Shown in pieces: positions 22,672 to 32,974 of a DNA stretch of 64,000 nucleotides. The notes below the pieces were generated by a model. The model worked only from the letters and a program-made list of their open reading frames with translations. It was not told the DNA's origin and searched no databases. How positions within the stretch are numbered: position 1 is the stretch's first letter; every line of letters starts with the position of its first letter. This DNA is from Diabrotica undecimpunctata (Eukaryota > Arthropoda > Insecta > Coleoptera > Chrysomelidae). A program made the translations under genes and the position numbers. Where the stretch lies: contig NC_092809.1 in NCBI RefSeq assembly GCF_040954645.1, positions 64,108,141-64,172,140 on the forward strand. Direction: 5' to 3'.

Positions 22672-24797
22672 CAGTTGACAATTTAACCAATTAAACCAAC
22701 GGAAGTAATTTTGTAGATACTATACAAGTTTGTAGATACTAAACCTGTTGCCCGATTTAAGTGATTTTTTTAATATGTTATAGCCTTATTTCTTGACAAT
22801 ATCGTTATAATAATATGGTTGCTAAACAGGTAAATTTTCATTGTATACCGGATGTACGAATTAAACTGTGTTTTTTTCCTCAAGTTTGCATCACCCTGTG
22901 GAATATTCTAGCATTTATAAAATATTGAAATTAAAACCTAACTATAGCCTCATGTTTTCTCAACATTTTGTTTGTTGATTCATTCGCTTATGTTGGATAA
23001 TACAAAAGTTAGGTAGTTTAACAACTAGCCATGTTTTTCATCAATACAGACGATTTAACTCACCAGCAAAATTAACCCCACCACCTTTATTATTGTTTTG
23101 TTTACATTACCTGTGACAGTTTTGTTTCCGTGTTAATAACAATTCTTGAACAATTTGTAATTAAAATTAAATTTCTAATTAAAATTGTAATTTTATATCG
23201 TTGTGAGCGAATATTGTTTAAGTTGAAATTTTAGTGCTTATTTATTTTTTGTGATTTTAAAAATGCCACTGGTTCCAACTGATGCTGCTAGGGCAGTGGC
23301 TTTAGTTGATGCTGGTTACAGTAAACGTCATATCGCTGGTATACTCGATGTACTGAGAACTACGGTACAAGATGCCATCAGATGATTTCGAGAGACAGGA
23401 TCGTACAACCGCAGGCCAGGTCAAGGCCGAAAACGATGCATTTCAGTTCGATATGACCGCTTCATTGTCACTAAAGTATTGAGAAATCGCTTTTGCACCG
23501 CTCCTGAAGATCGTAGGTCTCTTCTTGAGGTAAGAAATGTTAGTGTGAGTAGACAAACAATTAGAAGAAGACTGTCAGAAATAAACTTGAGGGCTTTTCG
23601 TCCAGCTCGCGCACTACAACTGCTCCCACAACACCGTAGGGCTAGACTTCATTTTGCGCGAGAATATGCTATTTGGACTATGGCGTAATGGAAGAATATA
23701 CTGTTTTCAGATGAGAGGAGAATAGCCCTAAAAAGTCCAGATGGACGCCAACGTGTCTATAGGCGTCAAAATGAAAGGTTTGCTGCATGCGCTATAACCT
23801 AACCAATGGCTTACCGATGAGGGTAAAAATAATTTGGGGAGGTATTTCTTACGAAGCGCGTACTGATCTTGTTGTGTTCGGTAGAGGCAGTGGAAATGCC
23901 CAAGAATACGTGTAAGAAGTTCTCCAAGACCATGTCATACTTTTTGCACCATTCATTGGTGATAACTTCAGACTGATGCATGACAATGCACGTTGCCATA
24001 CAGCAATATCTACCCGTGAGTACCTTAATCAGGTCGGGATTCAAGTTCTACCATGGCCAGCACACAGTCCTGATATTAACCCAATTGAGCATATCTGGGA
24101 CAACCTCAAAAGACAGGTAAGAGCAAGAGTACTAGCTCCTGCATCATTTGAAGAGCTTAAGACAGCTGCGGTAGAGGAGTGGCACAATATCCCCCAATCT
24201 GATATCCAGGATATCATGAATGGATTGCCAAACCAGCTCCAAGAAGTCCTAAGGGCTAGAGGCGGCAGCACCCATTATTGATACCTAATTTTTTTTTTTT
24301 CAATTAGACTTTGATTTCCAAAATATTGTTAATTTGAATTTTCTTCGAAGATTTTATTCTTTAGATTTTTACTGTAACAAATGACTTTTTTTCAAAAAGA
24401 TTATTTCTTCTCTTCCGCGGAGATAAAAATTGATAAAAAACATGTCTAGTTGTTAAAGCACCTAACTTTTGTATTATCCAGCATAAGCGAATCAATCAAA
24501 AAACAAAATGTTGAAAAAGTATGAGGCTATAGTTACGATTTAATTTCAGTATTCTACAAATGCTAGAATATTCCACAGGGTGATGAAAACTTTAAGAAAA
24601 AAACACAGTTTAATTTGTACACTCGGTATACAATGAAAATTTAACTGTTTAGCAACAATATTATTATAAAGATATTGTCAAGGAAGAAGGCTATAACATA
24701 TTAAAAAAATCACTTAAATCGGACAACAGGTTTAGGAGTTATAAGAAATCAAAAATTACTAATTTTTAAGGTGGCCGGTTAATTTTGGCCCAGAGTG
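22672..24797 (+). mobile_element. Tc1-like DNA transposon with long terminal inverted repeats
   Basis: 22745-23045 is repeated in reverse complement at about 24440-24760 (compare CCTGTTGCCCGATTTAAGTG with the complement of the stretch ending 24760). The right end, reverse complemented, reads CACTCTGGGCCAAAATTAAC and is followed by TA (24798-24799). The left terminus is eroded; its start near 22672 is approximate. The element encloses a DD34E transposase. Confidence 0.85.
23263..24281 (+). pseudogene. Tc1-family transposase (DD34E), inactivated
   Basis: ATG at 23263 opens MPLVPTDAARAVALVDAGYS, a paired-like helix-turn-helix typical of Tc1/Tc3-type proteins, followed after one stop by FRETGSYNRRPGQGRKR, the GRPR-like linker. 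The first catalytic Asp is in ILFSDERR (about 23700). After frame breaks between 23690 and 23975, the second Asp is in LMHDNARCHTA (23970-24002) and the Glu in SPDINPIEHIWDNLKRQ; 34 residues separate them, the DD34E spacing of the Tc1 clade. The C-terminus ends RARGGSTHY. Total span is close to the usual 340 residues. At least two stops plus frameshifts prevent expression, although all catalytic residues remain. Confidence 0.9.
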
Positions 24798-24799
24798 TA

Positions 24800-25341
24800 T
24801 ATGCAATAGATAGTCACTGAAAGTGAAAAGTAGGTAAAACTTTCCAATTTTTTTCGAATTGCATGGACTTTCCTGAAAATTAGTATATCAATTCATCCGT
24901 CTCCCCACTTTATATTGCCTCGGGCTTTTCTTGTTTGAGGTAAAAATTACCCTTGTATAAAAAAATTCGAAAAGTCTAAATTTACGTATTTTAAAAATTT
25001 ACGTTCAACTAAATTAAATACATTACTTTATACCGTTAAAATCCTTAAAAGCACCTCCTTCAAATCCGAAAAAATAGAGAAAAAGGTTATTAGCAGCTTA
25101 AAATGAACTTTTGTTGTATTTTGTCCCCCCAACCTTCAAGCCACTAGCAAAAAGCTGGAGTATGTCCGGCTAGTTGAACCCTGTCACGCAGGGGAGTGGG
25201 TCGGAGTTCTTTTGACCAAAACAGTTGTAAGAATGGGCGCCAGTCCCTTCCAACGGCTAAGAATGTTTTAATTTTGGAACAACCAAGAAATAAAATGAGC
25301 CTTAATGTAAACCCAACATGAACTGACTCTTCTTATTAATG
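24800..25341. other. No gene recognised
   Basis: Includes a somewhat GC-rich run at about 25120-25260 with no readable frame. Confidence 0.45.
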
Positions 25342-25503
25342 ACTATTTAAATGGAAATAAGCCACAATTAAAGGTTAAAATACGTTTATTGACGTTTCAA
25401 TTTCCAGTTCGGAAATCGTTCTCAAAATACAAACATTAGTAAATTTAATTTAACAATAAACGTATTTTAACCTTTAATTGTGGCTTATTCCCATTTAAAT
25501 AGT
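25342..25503. repeat. Palindromic MITE-like repeat
   Basis: Arm 25342-25391 (ACTATTTAAATGGAAATAAG onward) and 25454-25503 are near-perfect reverse complements. The centre carries, on the minus strand, GATTTCC-gaact-GGAAAT followed by TGAAACGTC, a stem and GAAAC-GUC arrangement like a degenerate hammerhead half. Similar GAAACGTC blocks recur at 63764-63800 and 63917-63950. Confidence 0.75.
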
Positions 25504-26052
25504 AATTAATTTAAAATGCCACAAGAAAATAGCTTCAGAACAATATTAAGAGACTCTTCTTATAAACAAAAAAACTAAAATAAATGAAAAAATCACGGAA
25601 TCGGTATGTGCTGACAAAACAAAAAAAAAAAGATCAATCCCGAATCAACCAATACACTCCTTTTACAAAAACTATACTGAAATTTTGTCAGTAACGTAAC
25701 TTGTTGACTTATAGACATAAATAATAGTTTAATAAAAAAATATAAATTAAACAACCTGTATAAGTTAATATTACGATATAAAGTTATTGGTAATATAATA
25801 TTATTCTCAGAATCATCACATTTTTCCCCAATTATAACTTCTATCCAAATTTTAAGAGACAAGCGTTAATTGGAAATAAAAAGTTTATTCCAAAACTAAA
25901 ACCATTCTTTAATTACAAAGTAAAAGGGGAAATCCCAGTAGTTGGCTATATGTCATAGTTTAAAAGAACTTACCAATAAGTAAAAACTTCTGGAATATAC
26001 TGGTATATTGTTTTATTAAAAAATAATTAAAATTTATCCAAAAGGATAAAAA
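25504..26052. other. No gene recognised
   Basis: An 89-codon minus-strand frame at 25593-25862 shows no motif. The sequence from about 25980 probably belongs to the repeat carrying the hammerhead-like motif that follows. Confidence 0.4.
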
Positions 26053-26100
26053 TTATTCCAAAACGTTTTCGGTCCAGGCGGACTATCATCAGTGAAAAAT
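26053..26100 (-). ncRNA. Hammerhead-ribozyme-like motif with CUGAUGA box
   Basis: Minus strand: CTGATGA (complement of 26086-26092), stem GTCC-gcct-GGAC, GAAA (complement of 26067-26070), then ACGTTTTGGAATAA. AACGTT can form a loop-less palindromic stem III. TTTCA before the box pairs with TGGAA after the predicted cleavage site (five pairs including one G-U). Extra bases between box and stem II deviate from the canonical form. Confidence 0.45.
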
Positions 26101-26135
26101 TTTCAACAGTACTTGAAACTAGCTACTGAACTTTA

Positions 26136-26162
26136 ACCTGGTGGTTACTTTGCCCACCAGGT
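26136..26162. repeat. Perfect 9-bp hairpin
   Basis: ACCTGGTGG and CCACCAGGT around a 9-base loop, 40 bp beyond the hammerhead-like motif; probably part of the same element. Confidence 0.7.
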
Positions 26163-26599
26163 AAAACCCCTTAAAGAAGAACATATGTACCCATTATAGT
26201 AAACTAAGCTTAGTAGACAGTGGTTGAAAGAAAATCAATTATCTTTAAAATGGTCTATAGTGGAAGGTTCTAGGATAAAGTCCCTTAAACTTTTCAACTT
26301 TAAACGATTTTTGCCAAGTTTTACGCTTTTTTTTAAATTTCACAATATATCTTTTTATTTCTACATTTAGCAATATGTATTCATCAACATCATCACCCAG
26401 CACTTTGCGTTCACTGCTGAACATAGGCCTCCCTCATTTTTTTTCATTGTGCTGTATCTTGATATAGAGGTATATGTATTACTAAATAAAAAGAAAGCAT
26501 ATTTTCTGTACTTTAAAATAGTCTATTTTAAAATATTTTAAAGCTAGCGGTAACCAAGATATGGTTCGTCAAATTGTGATATTTGCAACGATTTGTATG

Positions 26600-26945
26600 C
26601 ACCTAAACAATGTACAAGGAAAGAATACTCCAGACGCAATTGTCAGAGAAGCTGAATTTTGCTGAAAATGTCAATATTTTGGAATCTCAAAATAGATGCA
26701 AAAAATATCTTGGCCATGTTATGAGGAATGAACGGAGATACGGCTTGTTGCAACCCATTCTTCAGGGCAAGGTATTTGCAAAGAGAGGACCGGGGAGAAG
26801 AAGAATATTTTGGCTTCAAAACCTGAGAAAGTGGTTTAATACATCGACAACCGGACTATTCAGAATAGCAGCAAGCAAAGTTAGGATAGCCATGTTGATC
26901 GCCAACATCCGGAACGGATAGGCATCGTAAAAAAAAGAAGAAATA
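26600..26945 (+). pseudogene. 3' end of an RTE-like LINE
   Basis: An open frame at 26610-26921 gives the C-terminus of an RTE-like endonuclease-RT: CKKYLGHVMRNERRYGLLQP, KRGPGRRRIFWLQNLRKW, ending MLIANIRNG and TAG, followed by a purine-rich AAAAAAAAGAAGAAA tail. The same C-terminal signature (GHI/V-R, GRRR-WL-NLR-W, ANIR-G) occurs at 41080-41320 and 49300-49521. Everything upstream of this domain is missing, as is usual for 5'-truncated insertions. A conserved LINE-tail string (GAACATAGGCCTCCCTCATT, about 26420-26439) lies just before it and may mark another truncated insertion. Confidence 0.8.
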
Positions 26946-27359
26946 TTAAATTTATAAGTTTATATTAGATGTATATTTACAATTTTAATTTTCTTTATTT
27001 AATTTTTTTTTTGTTTAATGTATATTTTGCATTTAAATTACAATGTTATTTTTAACCCGCTTCCCCTGGGCTATCAAACGGAACCAGAAATGTGTCTGAC
27101 TTTTTCAGTTATCACTTTACCCTTTCAGTGCATCGTTGTCAGTTAGATCTACGCAACCATTTACAACGCCATAGAAAATACATTACCTCTAACAAGATAT
27201 ATAAGTATACTATGTGGAAATGTATATGTCCAAAATTAAAGGTATATTCACAATGGATACGTGAAAACCATATTCGAATACCACAAAAGATGCGGTTTCA
27301 GTACGACGAAACTCCAGCTCGTTTTGGTGTAAATGTGTTTCTTTAACTTATTTCCTAGA
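26946..27359. other. No gene recognised
   Basis: An open frame at 27092-27346 has no identifiable motif. Confidence 0.4.
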
Positions 27360-27960
27360 GATTGTCGTCGTACAGCCCAACCCTTTCTATAATAATTGTT
27401 TTATACCTTCTTTTTTTATTTGCTTTTGTTAGAATATTATTCCACAATAGTCCATGTAAATGTTATTTAGAATCCCAAGTATTTGAAAATTTTAATTCAT
27501 TTACTTGGCTACTTGTATATTAACTGTGAGTCTCCAATTAGTGCACTCTTCTTTTAGTAAGCCTATAGTCTCTATCAATCTCGTCTTCAGCCAGAATGGC
27601 TTGGTCGTTAGTGAATTGTATCGTGTACAATCTCTCGTCTTCGATTGGGATGTCTATATTGTACATGTTGCTTTTGTACTGATTTTAAATATTTTTTGTT
27701 TATTTCTTATTCAGTTATTGCTACCCAGAGCTTCAAAGTGGTACACTATTGTATGCCTTTGTCAGATCTATAAAGACTATAAATATAAGTTGATTGAAAA
27801 GTTGTAGTACTTTTGTAATAACCTGGTCCTAAAAAAATATTCTGTACATAAAGGATCTGCCTGCGCAATAGTTATCTCTTATCACCTTTAAAGCTTCTTC
27901 TACATCTGTTATCGCTTTTTAAGTTTAATTTTTCACTATTTTTCATAGAGCTATGAGAGT
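27360..27960 (-). pseudogene. LINE reverse-transcriptase fragment
   Basis: Minus-strand reading from 27920 downward: AITDVEEALKVIRD, then VFIDLTKAYNSVPL (RT motif A, whose Asp is D of FIDL), and DIPIEDERLYTIQFTNDQAI followed by LAEDEIDRDYRLTK. The last block corresponds to the F-A-D-D-Q catalytic motif of a distinct LINE lineage, with the first Asp of the pair changed to Asn. Stops and frameshifts are frequent and both ends are missing. The DDQ-type motif differs from the YADD of the RTE-like copies in this window, so this is another family. Confidence 0.7.
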
Positions 27961-28139
27961 GAATTTATCACATTTAGCCCTCTGTAGTGTAAACAATTTT
28001 TTCTATTTTCAGCTTCTACCAGCTTCTACGGGAGCCTAGAAGCTGTAGAATATGTGTATATTTGTATATGTAGTTAGACACTGCTTTGTTTCTGAAAGGC
28101 CAGAAGTATTATAACAAAAATACTCTTTATAACTGCAAA

Positions 28140-28275
28140 GAGGGCATGATCGTAAATGATTTAAATATGAATCCAAGATATGCTAATGATAATGTTATAT
28201 TTGTATTTTAGCTTAAATTCGTACAAGAATTGAAAGAATCGAAGAATTGCAATCAATTATTACTTGAAAATTATA
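28140..28275 (+). pseudogene. RTE-like RT fragment around the catalytic box
   Basis: Reads GMIVNDLNMNPRYANDNVIF, matching the G-x-x-V-N-G...IRYADDTV block of RTE-like reverse transcriptase with the catalytic YADD eroded to YAND. It continues KFVQELKESKNC before being lost. Very short, both ends missing. Confidence 0.55.
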
Positions 28276-29133
28276 TTTATCTAACAAAAACTGCTTTCTC
28301 CAACCGATAGTGCGAATTCCATCTTAACTTAAAAATAGAAGTCATATGACAAATGCTTAAAAACAGCTTCAAAGACATTAAAAAATAATAATTTCCGTAC
28401 CTGCCGCTATATATCTAACCCACCGATGATGTAGTGTTGCTTTATGTGTCATTTTAATTGGAAAACTATCCACGGTGAGCTAGGATTTAATTAGAACATA
28501 AATAGGACATTTGCCCTTGAGACTAAAATAATTCTGCGCCGAGCGAAAATATCAAATTTAACGATGTTATATTTGTAAAACAAATGCTAGTTTGTATTCA
28601 AACTATTGGCATAATAAACTATTGTAGTCAACAAAAAAATCTGTATGGAATGTTTCTAAGTTTGGGATGCAAAGTTGGAAATTTTGTGAATAAATAGTTG
28701 CACCATGTTTTATTATTTGCTGGATAGCGAATACGTTTTCTAATAAGAATTTAAATCTAAAAGTAGTATTGGTTCTATGGGGAATTATTCCTTTCAATCT
28801 ATACACGTTAACAGGTTCGTGTTTAATAACTTCTCGATTGTATCGGTCCATCCAGTTGGTGATCGTATTTGATCTCTTCTTCCCTCCGGTTTTACTTAGA
28901 ACACTAGTCTCTCCATATTATTGGCACGTGTTATATGTATGTCCAAATAAAGTTAATATTTTTGAATGTATGGAACTGGAGAGACGTTGTGTATTGTTAA
29001 CCTCCGCAAGGACAAATGTATTTGTTCTTCTGGTTGTCCAGATTCTTTTCCTATTGTTTGAATAGTCTACATTTTAGGGTTACAAATATTTGTTGTTTGG
29101 TATATTTTTATTTAAACGCGAGAAATCAGCTTT
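28276..29133. other. Unassigned; possible 3' flank of the following minus-strand gene relic
   Basis: Minus-strand frame 28603-28851 lacks motifs. The region may contain the C-terminal or untranslated end of the element at 29134-30600. Confidence 0.35.
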
Positions 29134-30600
29134 TTAACTTATATTTGGAGGTATATCAGTGAAGTTAAAACATTGTGGAAGTTGCATTTTTATTAAATTT
29201 ACTTTTGACGAATTGGCTTGTTTTACCGTTACGCAAAAATCGTCAAAATCGTATACTTTTTTTTCGTTTAAGGGCAAGCTCAACTTGGTGATGAAAGGAA
29301 TCTGTGGCCATAAAAACATAAGCTGGCTCAAAAAATTTGATTATTATGTTTTCCACGGCAACTTCTAAACTATTTACCAAATAGGTACATAAAGAAAACC
29401 AAACTGAAAAGGGACCAATTTTTATTTTGGCTGGAGCAATTATCAAGCCAAACTGTTGAAAAAAAGCGTAGAACGCAGAAATAATGTCATCTTTAGATCT
29501 GCCAGCAATTCCCTTATGTTACAAGATGGCCAAAGGGTAGGTATTGAACTTCTTTCCAAGCTAGACAAAACTTTCACTATATGCTACAATACGTGGCATA
29601 AAAATAATTTCCTTGAACGTTTTCAAACGAGTCAGCATAATCACCTAACAATTGAGGAAACAGTATTTTAAAATTCTATGTATGTACTTAATTAACCTTA
29701 TTACCTTTTGCAAATCATCAGCTATAATAATCTCATCATCTCGTTTTATTTTCTCTGTATCTTTCTGGAAATTTTATCGGGCGTTTATTCCTTTTATGTT
29801 ATCACAACACAGTTACCAAGATTTTCTTCATCAGCTTCATGAGATGTGGCTTTTTTGTGTATTTCAAATGCTTCGCAGTCCCAGCACTCTTCATTTCCTA
29901 GATTGGCAAAGGATATATTTAGGTCATTAGACACAATTTTTCTGTATAATTCGTAAGAAAATCTGTATTTGGATATTTTAGTCTAAAATCTTTGTACATG
30001 ACTGTAATGTTTACATCACTAAGGAGCGTGCTCTGTTTTGAATGTGATATCGTTGGGTTAAATGAACTAATATGTTCAATAATTGTGTTTCTGTCCACTT
30101 TGCGTGCATGTTAGCGGTTTCTCCCCTCTTTTTTAGGTACTTACAATTTCAAATTTGTTTTTTTGTATATTTTTCAACATTCTGTCGTTGTCTTTTTCAT
30201 AGCCCAATGTCGCCAAAATAAATATCTTACACGCACATCATCAGATTTCTTTGTTGTTTGATAGTAGTTGTAAGAATACACTCTTGGTGATGTTTGATTT
30301 TGAGATGTACTTCTTTTTTTCTCACTTTGTTTTACACCGCTAAAAACAAACTGTTTTTGTTGTTCTTTTTCTAATAGCCAGTATTATTTATTAATATCTT
30401 TTTGTCTAGTAAATTTTTAAAGCGCAATTAATGTTGCATTTATATGACTTTTTAACTTCATGAGCTCTTATGTAACTCGCTCTTTTTTGTTTCTTTCTTT
30501 CAACAAGTTGCTCATAAATTTTTTTCTTTTTCTTATTTTCCCAATTTTTGTATACAGTTTACTCTCAGTCTTATCAACTGCTTTGTTTGTAATGTGTAGT
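29134..30600 (-). pseudogene. GGQN-type putative transposase, GHTFM subfamily
   Basis: Minus strand, top to bottom: a basic block YEQLVERKKQKRASYIRAHE with Cys residues after it (30530-30430); LGYEKDNDRMLKNIQKNKFE (about 30195); DLNISFANLGNEECWDCEAF (29925-29865), a Cys-containing block typical of the family; HKGIAGRSKDDIISAFYAFF (about 29525-29465); then VNSLEVAVENIIIKFFEPAY and VFMATDSFHHQVELALKRKK (family GHTFM-AD-FHH-VE), ending FDDFCVTVKQANSSKVNLIK and a stop at 29134. The LDNCSSQN block expected before it is almost erased. Related to the relics at 15203-21780 and 32975-37230 but clearly a separate subfamily. Multiple frameshifts. Confidence 0.6.
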
Positions 30601-31126
30601 TGTAAAATATTTTCTCGAATGAAATCATGAACCAAGTAAAATTCATTTTCTCCTGGTTTTATATCGGATAGGTCTCCTTGTGTTCTTCTTATTTGATAAT
30701 TGAATATCTTAAATTACTTAATTCTACCTGATTAGAACTTGCAGGGACTAGTAATACATTGGACAGTATCACTGTCCTAGTACTAGTAATACATCTGTAT
30801 GCTTTTACTTGGGTAAATATTTTGGTTAGATTCGTAACTAGAATTTGACTCGCTTCGTTTACATCTATCGCTGTTCCGGCTAATTGACTGCATTTCTACT
30901 ACTACAAACAATAACTACAATCCGTTATTGCTTACCTAATGTTACCTAAGGTAACATTATTAAACTTACCCTTCATCCATTTCTCACAATATATATTTAT
31001 TTAAAATGCAAAAAACACGAGATAATACCCAATTTCTGACAATAACATATACCTTTTATAATTTGATTTTATGAGTATGAAGTATTTGAGGTTATGTTAC
31101 ATATTGTTCTTCTGTTATACGACGCA

Positions 31127-31283
31127 AAATTGTCCTAACTGATGCCGATCAGTATAAAATGCTAGTTTAAATAGTCCTAACTACATTTTTAAAGTCAAAA
31201 CGGACTATTTTTCTTAGTATATATGAGATAGGACTATTTGTGTTAGTGAACATGGCATTTTAGTCAGTTAGGACAAACAATTT
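31127..31283. repeat. MITE with ~60-bp terminal inverted repeats
   Basis: TTGTCCTAACTGA at the left is mirrored by TCAGTTAGGACAA at the right. Inner blocks AAAATGC and AAATAGTCCTA also pair in inverted order. Non-coding, about 155 bp. Confidence 0.75.
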
Positions 31284-31290
31284 GTATATA

Positions 31291-31295
<5 letters not shown>

Positions 31296-31328
<33 letters not shown>
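31296..31328. repeat. (TA)n microsatellite
   Basis: About 16 uninterrupted TA units directly after the MITE. Confidence 0.95.
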
Positions 31329-31329
<1 letters not shown>

Positions 31330-31332
<3 letters not shown>

Positions 31333-32974
31333 AAGGCACTTACGACGTTTATACGGCAATTTCATTTTGTATATACATAGATAACATATATACATACATA
31401 CCGTGAGCCAATAAAGTCAATTTATGAAATTTTGCAGATAGAACCTTTCATGTTAGGACCGCAGAATATATATGGTAAGTATTTGTAAAAACATATATTG
31501 ATACGCTACTGTTTATGTCGCTCGTGCGCGTACTGTCACAGCGCCATTTAGAAACACTTCCTGTCAAGCTCTAAAAGGGACAACATATATACTCCATTCG
31601 CTTAGCTCGGGCATATTTTGTCATTTTTGACAGATTCATTGTCGGAAACCTACAACACAACAATTCCTACTTCTCAGTATTAATAGCTCAAGTATACTAC
31701 TATTGCAGACTTCTTTCTGTGAAAAAAGAAGAATTATTCTAAATAGTGGAAGTGTATACCAAAGTATAGCGTCTATATTCTTTGTGTATACTAAACCCAT
31801 AAAATTTTGGGTAGTATATATTTAAAAGATATATTTTAACATAACTATTTATTATATATGGTGCAAATAAATAAATATTGATTGTCGTTCTGTTTCTGAA
31901 AGTTCTGTTTTATATAGTATTTAGTTTGTTTACTATTAATATTGGCTATAAGTACGTGTGCTTGGTTGTATAGTAATTTCCAGCCACTTCGAGTCTGCCA
32001 AAAAGTAACTAACTTGCAAAAAATTATTACTAAATTCAGTAAATTCACTAGACAGTTCGGATTGGAGATAGCGAACCGAGTCTACCTACTGCAACACAGT
32101 GAGTAAAGAATTTAATTTAAATCGGTTTTTGTTTGTCCGTTTCTACAATCAAATTAGTAACTAATGTGTCTAGGAGTATATTCCCCGTGTCATATAGCTC
32201 CAATATATTTAATGTTTTTTCGACGGTGTTTAATACGTTGGGTTTAAATTTGTGTTGAATAGTAGTACCGTAAGCATAAATGACAAGATATTTCGATTTA
32301 ACATATTATGGCTAAATTAAAAAGAGACAAATTTCACATTCTCCAAATTTTCATATCAATATGATATATTTCATAGTTATGTATATCAATGAATTCATCT
32401 TGTAAAGGCGAATAGAACCGTGATAATATCTTGAACCAAAACTTACATCTTAATATCGAAAAACCATACTGAAAATGAAGTTCTGAAACATAAGTCACAT
32501 TACCCAACACATGATTTGCAGCAAAATTAACATTCTTCAATTCGACCAATCAGAGTGCGCAGGGCACATCACGTGATTGTCGTCACTCTGATGATGTTTT
32601 CTCAACAGTTTATTTTAACCTCACCTCACTTGTTGTATTTACATGTGCTGATTGCACGCAACTGATTAACGCTTTTATGATTGTGATTTAAATAATACGT
32701 CTTTTATTACTAGTTAATAAACTAAATTATTGGTGCTTAATAGGTGAACTAGTAGAGCCCTCGACTAGTCAAACAAGGAAAAAGAAAATAACTCCCGCGA
32801 AGTGGGACTAAAAAAATCTAAATTATCAAGGTTGGTTGTTAGTAGTCTAAAATAATAGTAGGTTAGTCTTACCAAAGTTGTTTTTAAGTCATTTTTACTA
32901 CATCTAGAACCAAGAAAAATATTGTTAGCTCATAAGCTGTGGAAGAATAAAAAGCTAATAATACTGTTCTTGTG
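31330..32974. other. No gene recognised
   Basis: Short frames at 31845-32048 and 32334-32549 (both minus) have no motif. A GC-richer patch at 32540-32600 contains a CACGTG palindrome. Confidence 0.45.

Noticed and set aside
28603..28851. 82-codon minus-strand ORF upstream of the GHTFM-type relic
   Set aside because: No recognisable motif; could be an extension of the relic but the link cannot be shown.
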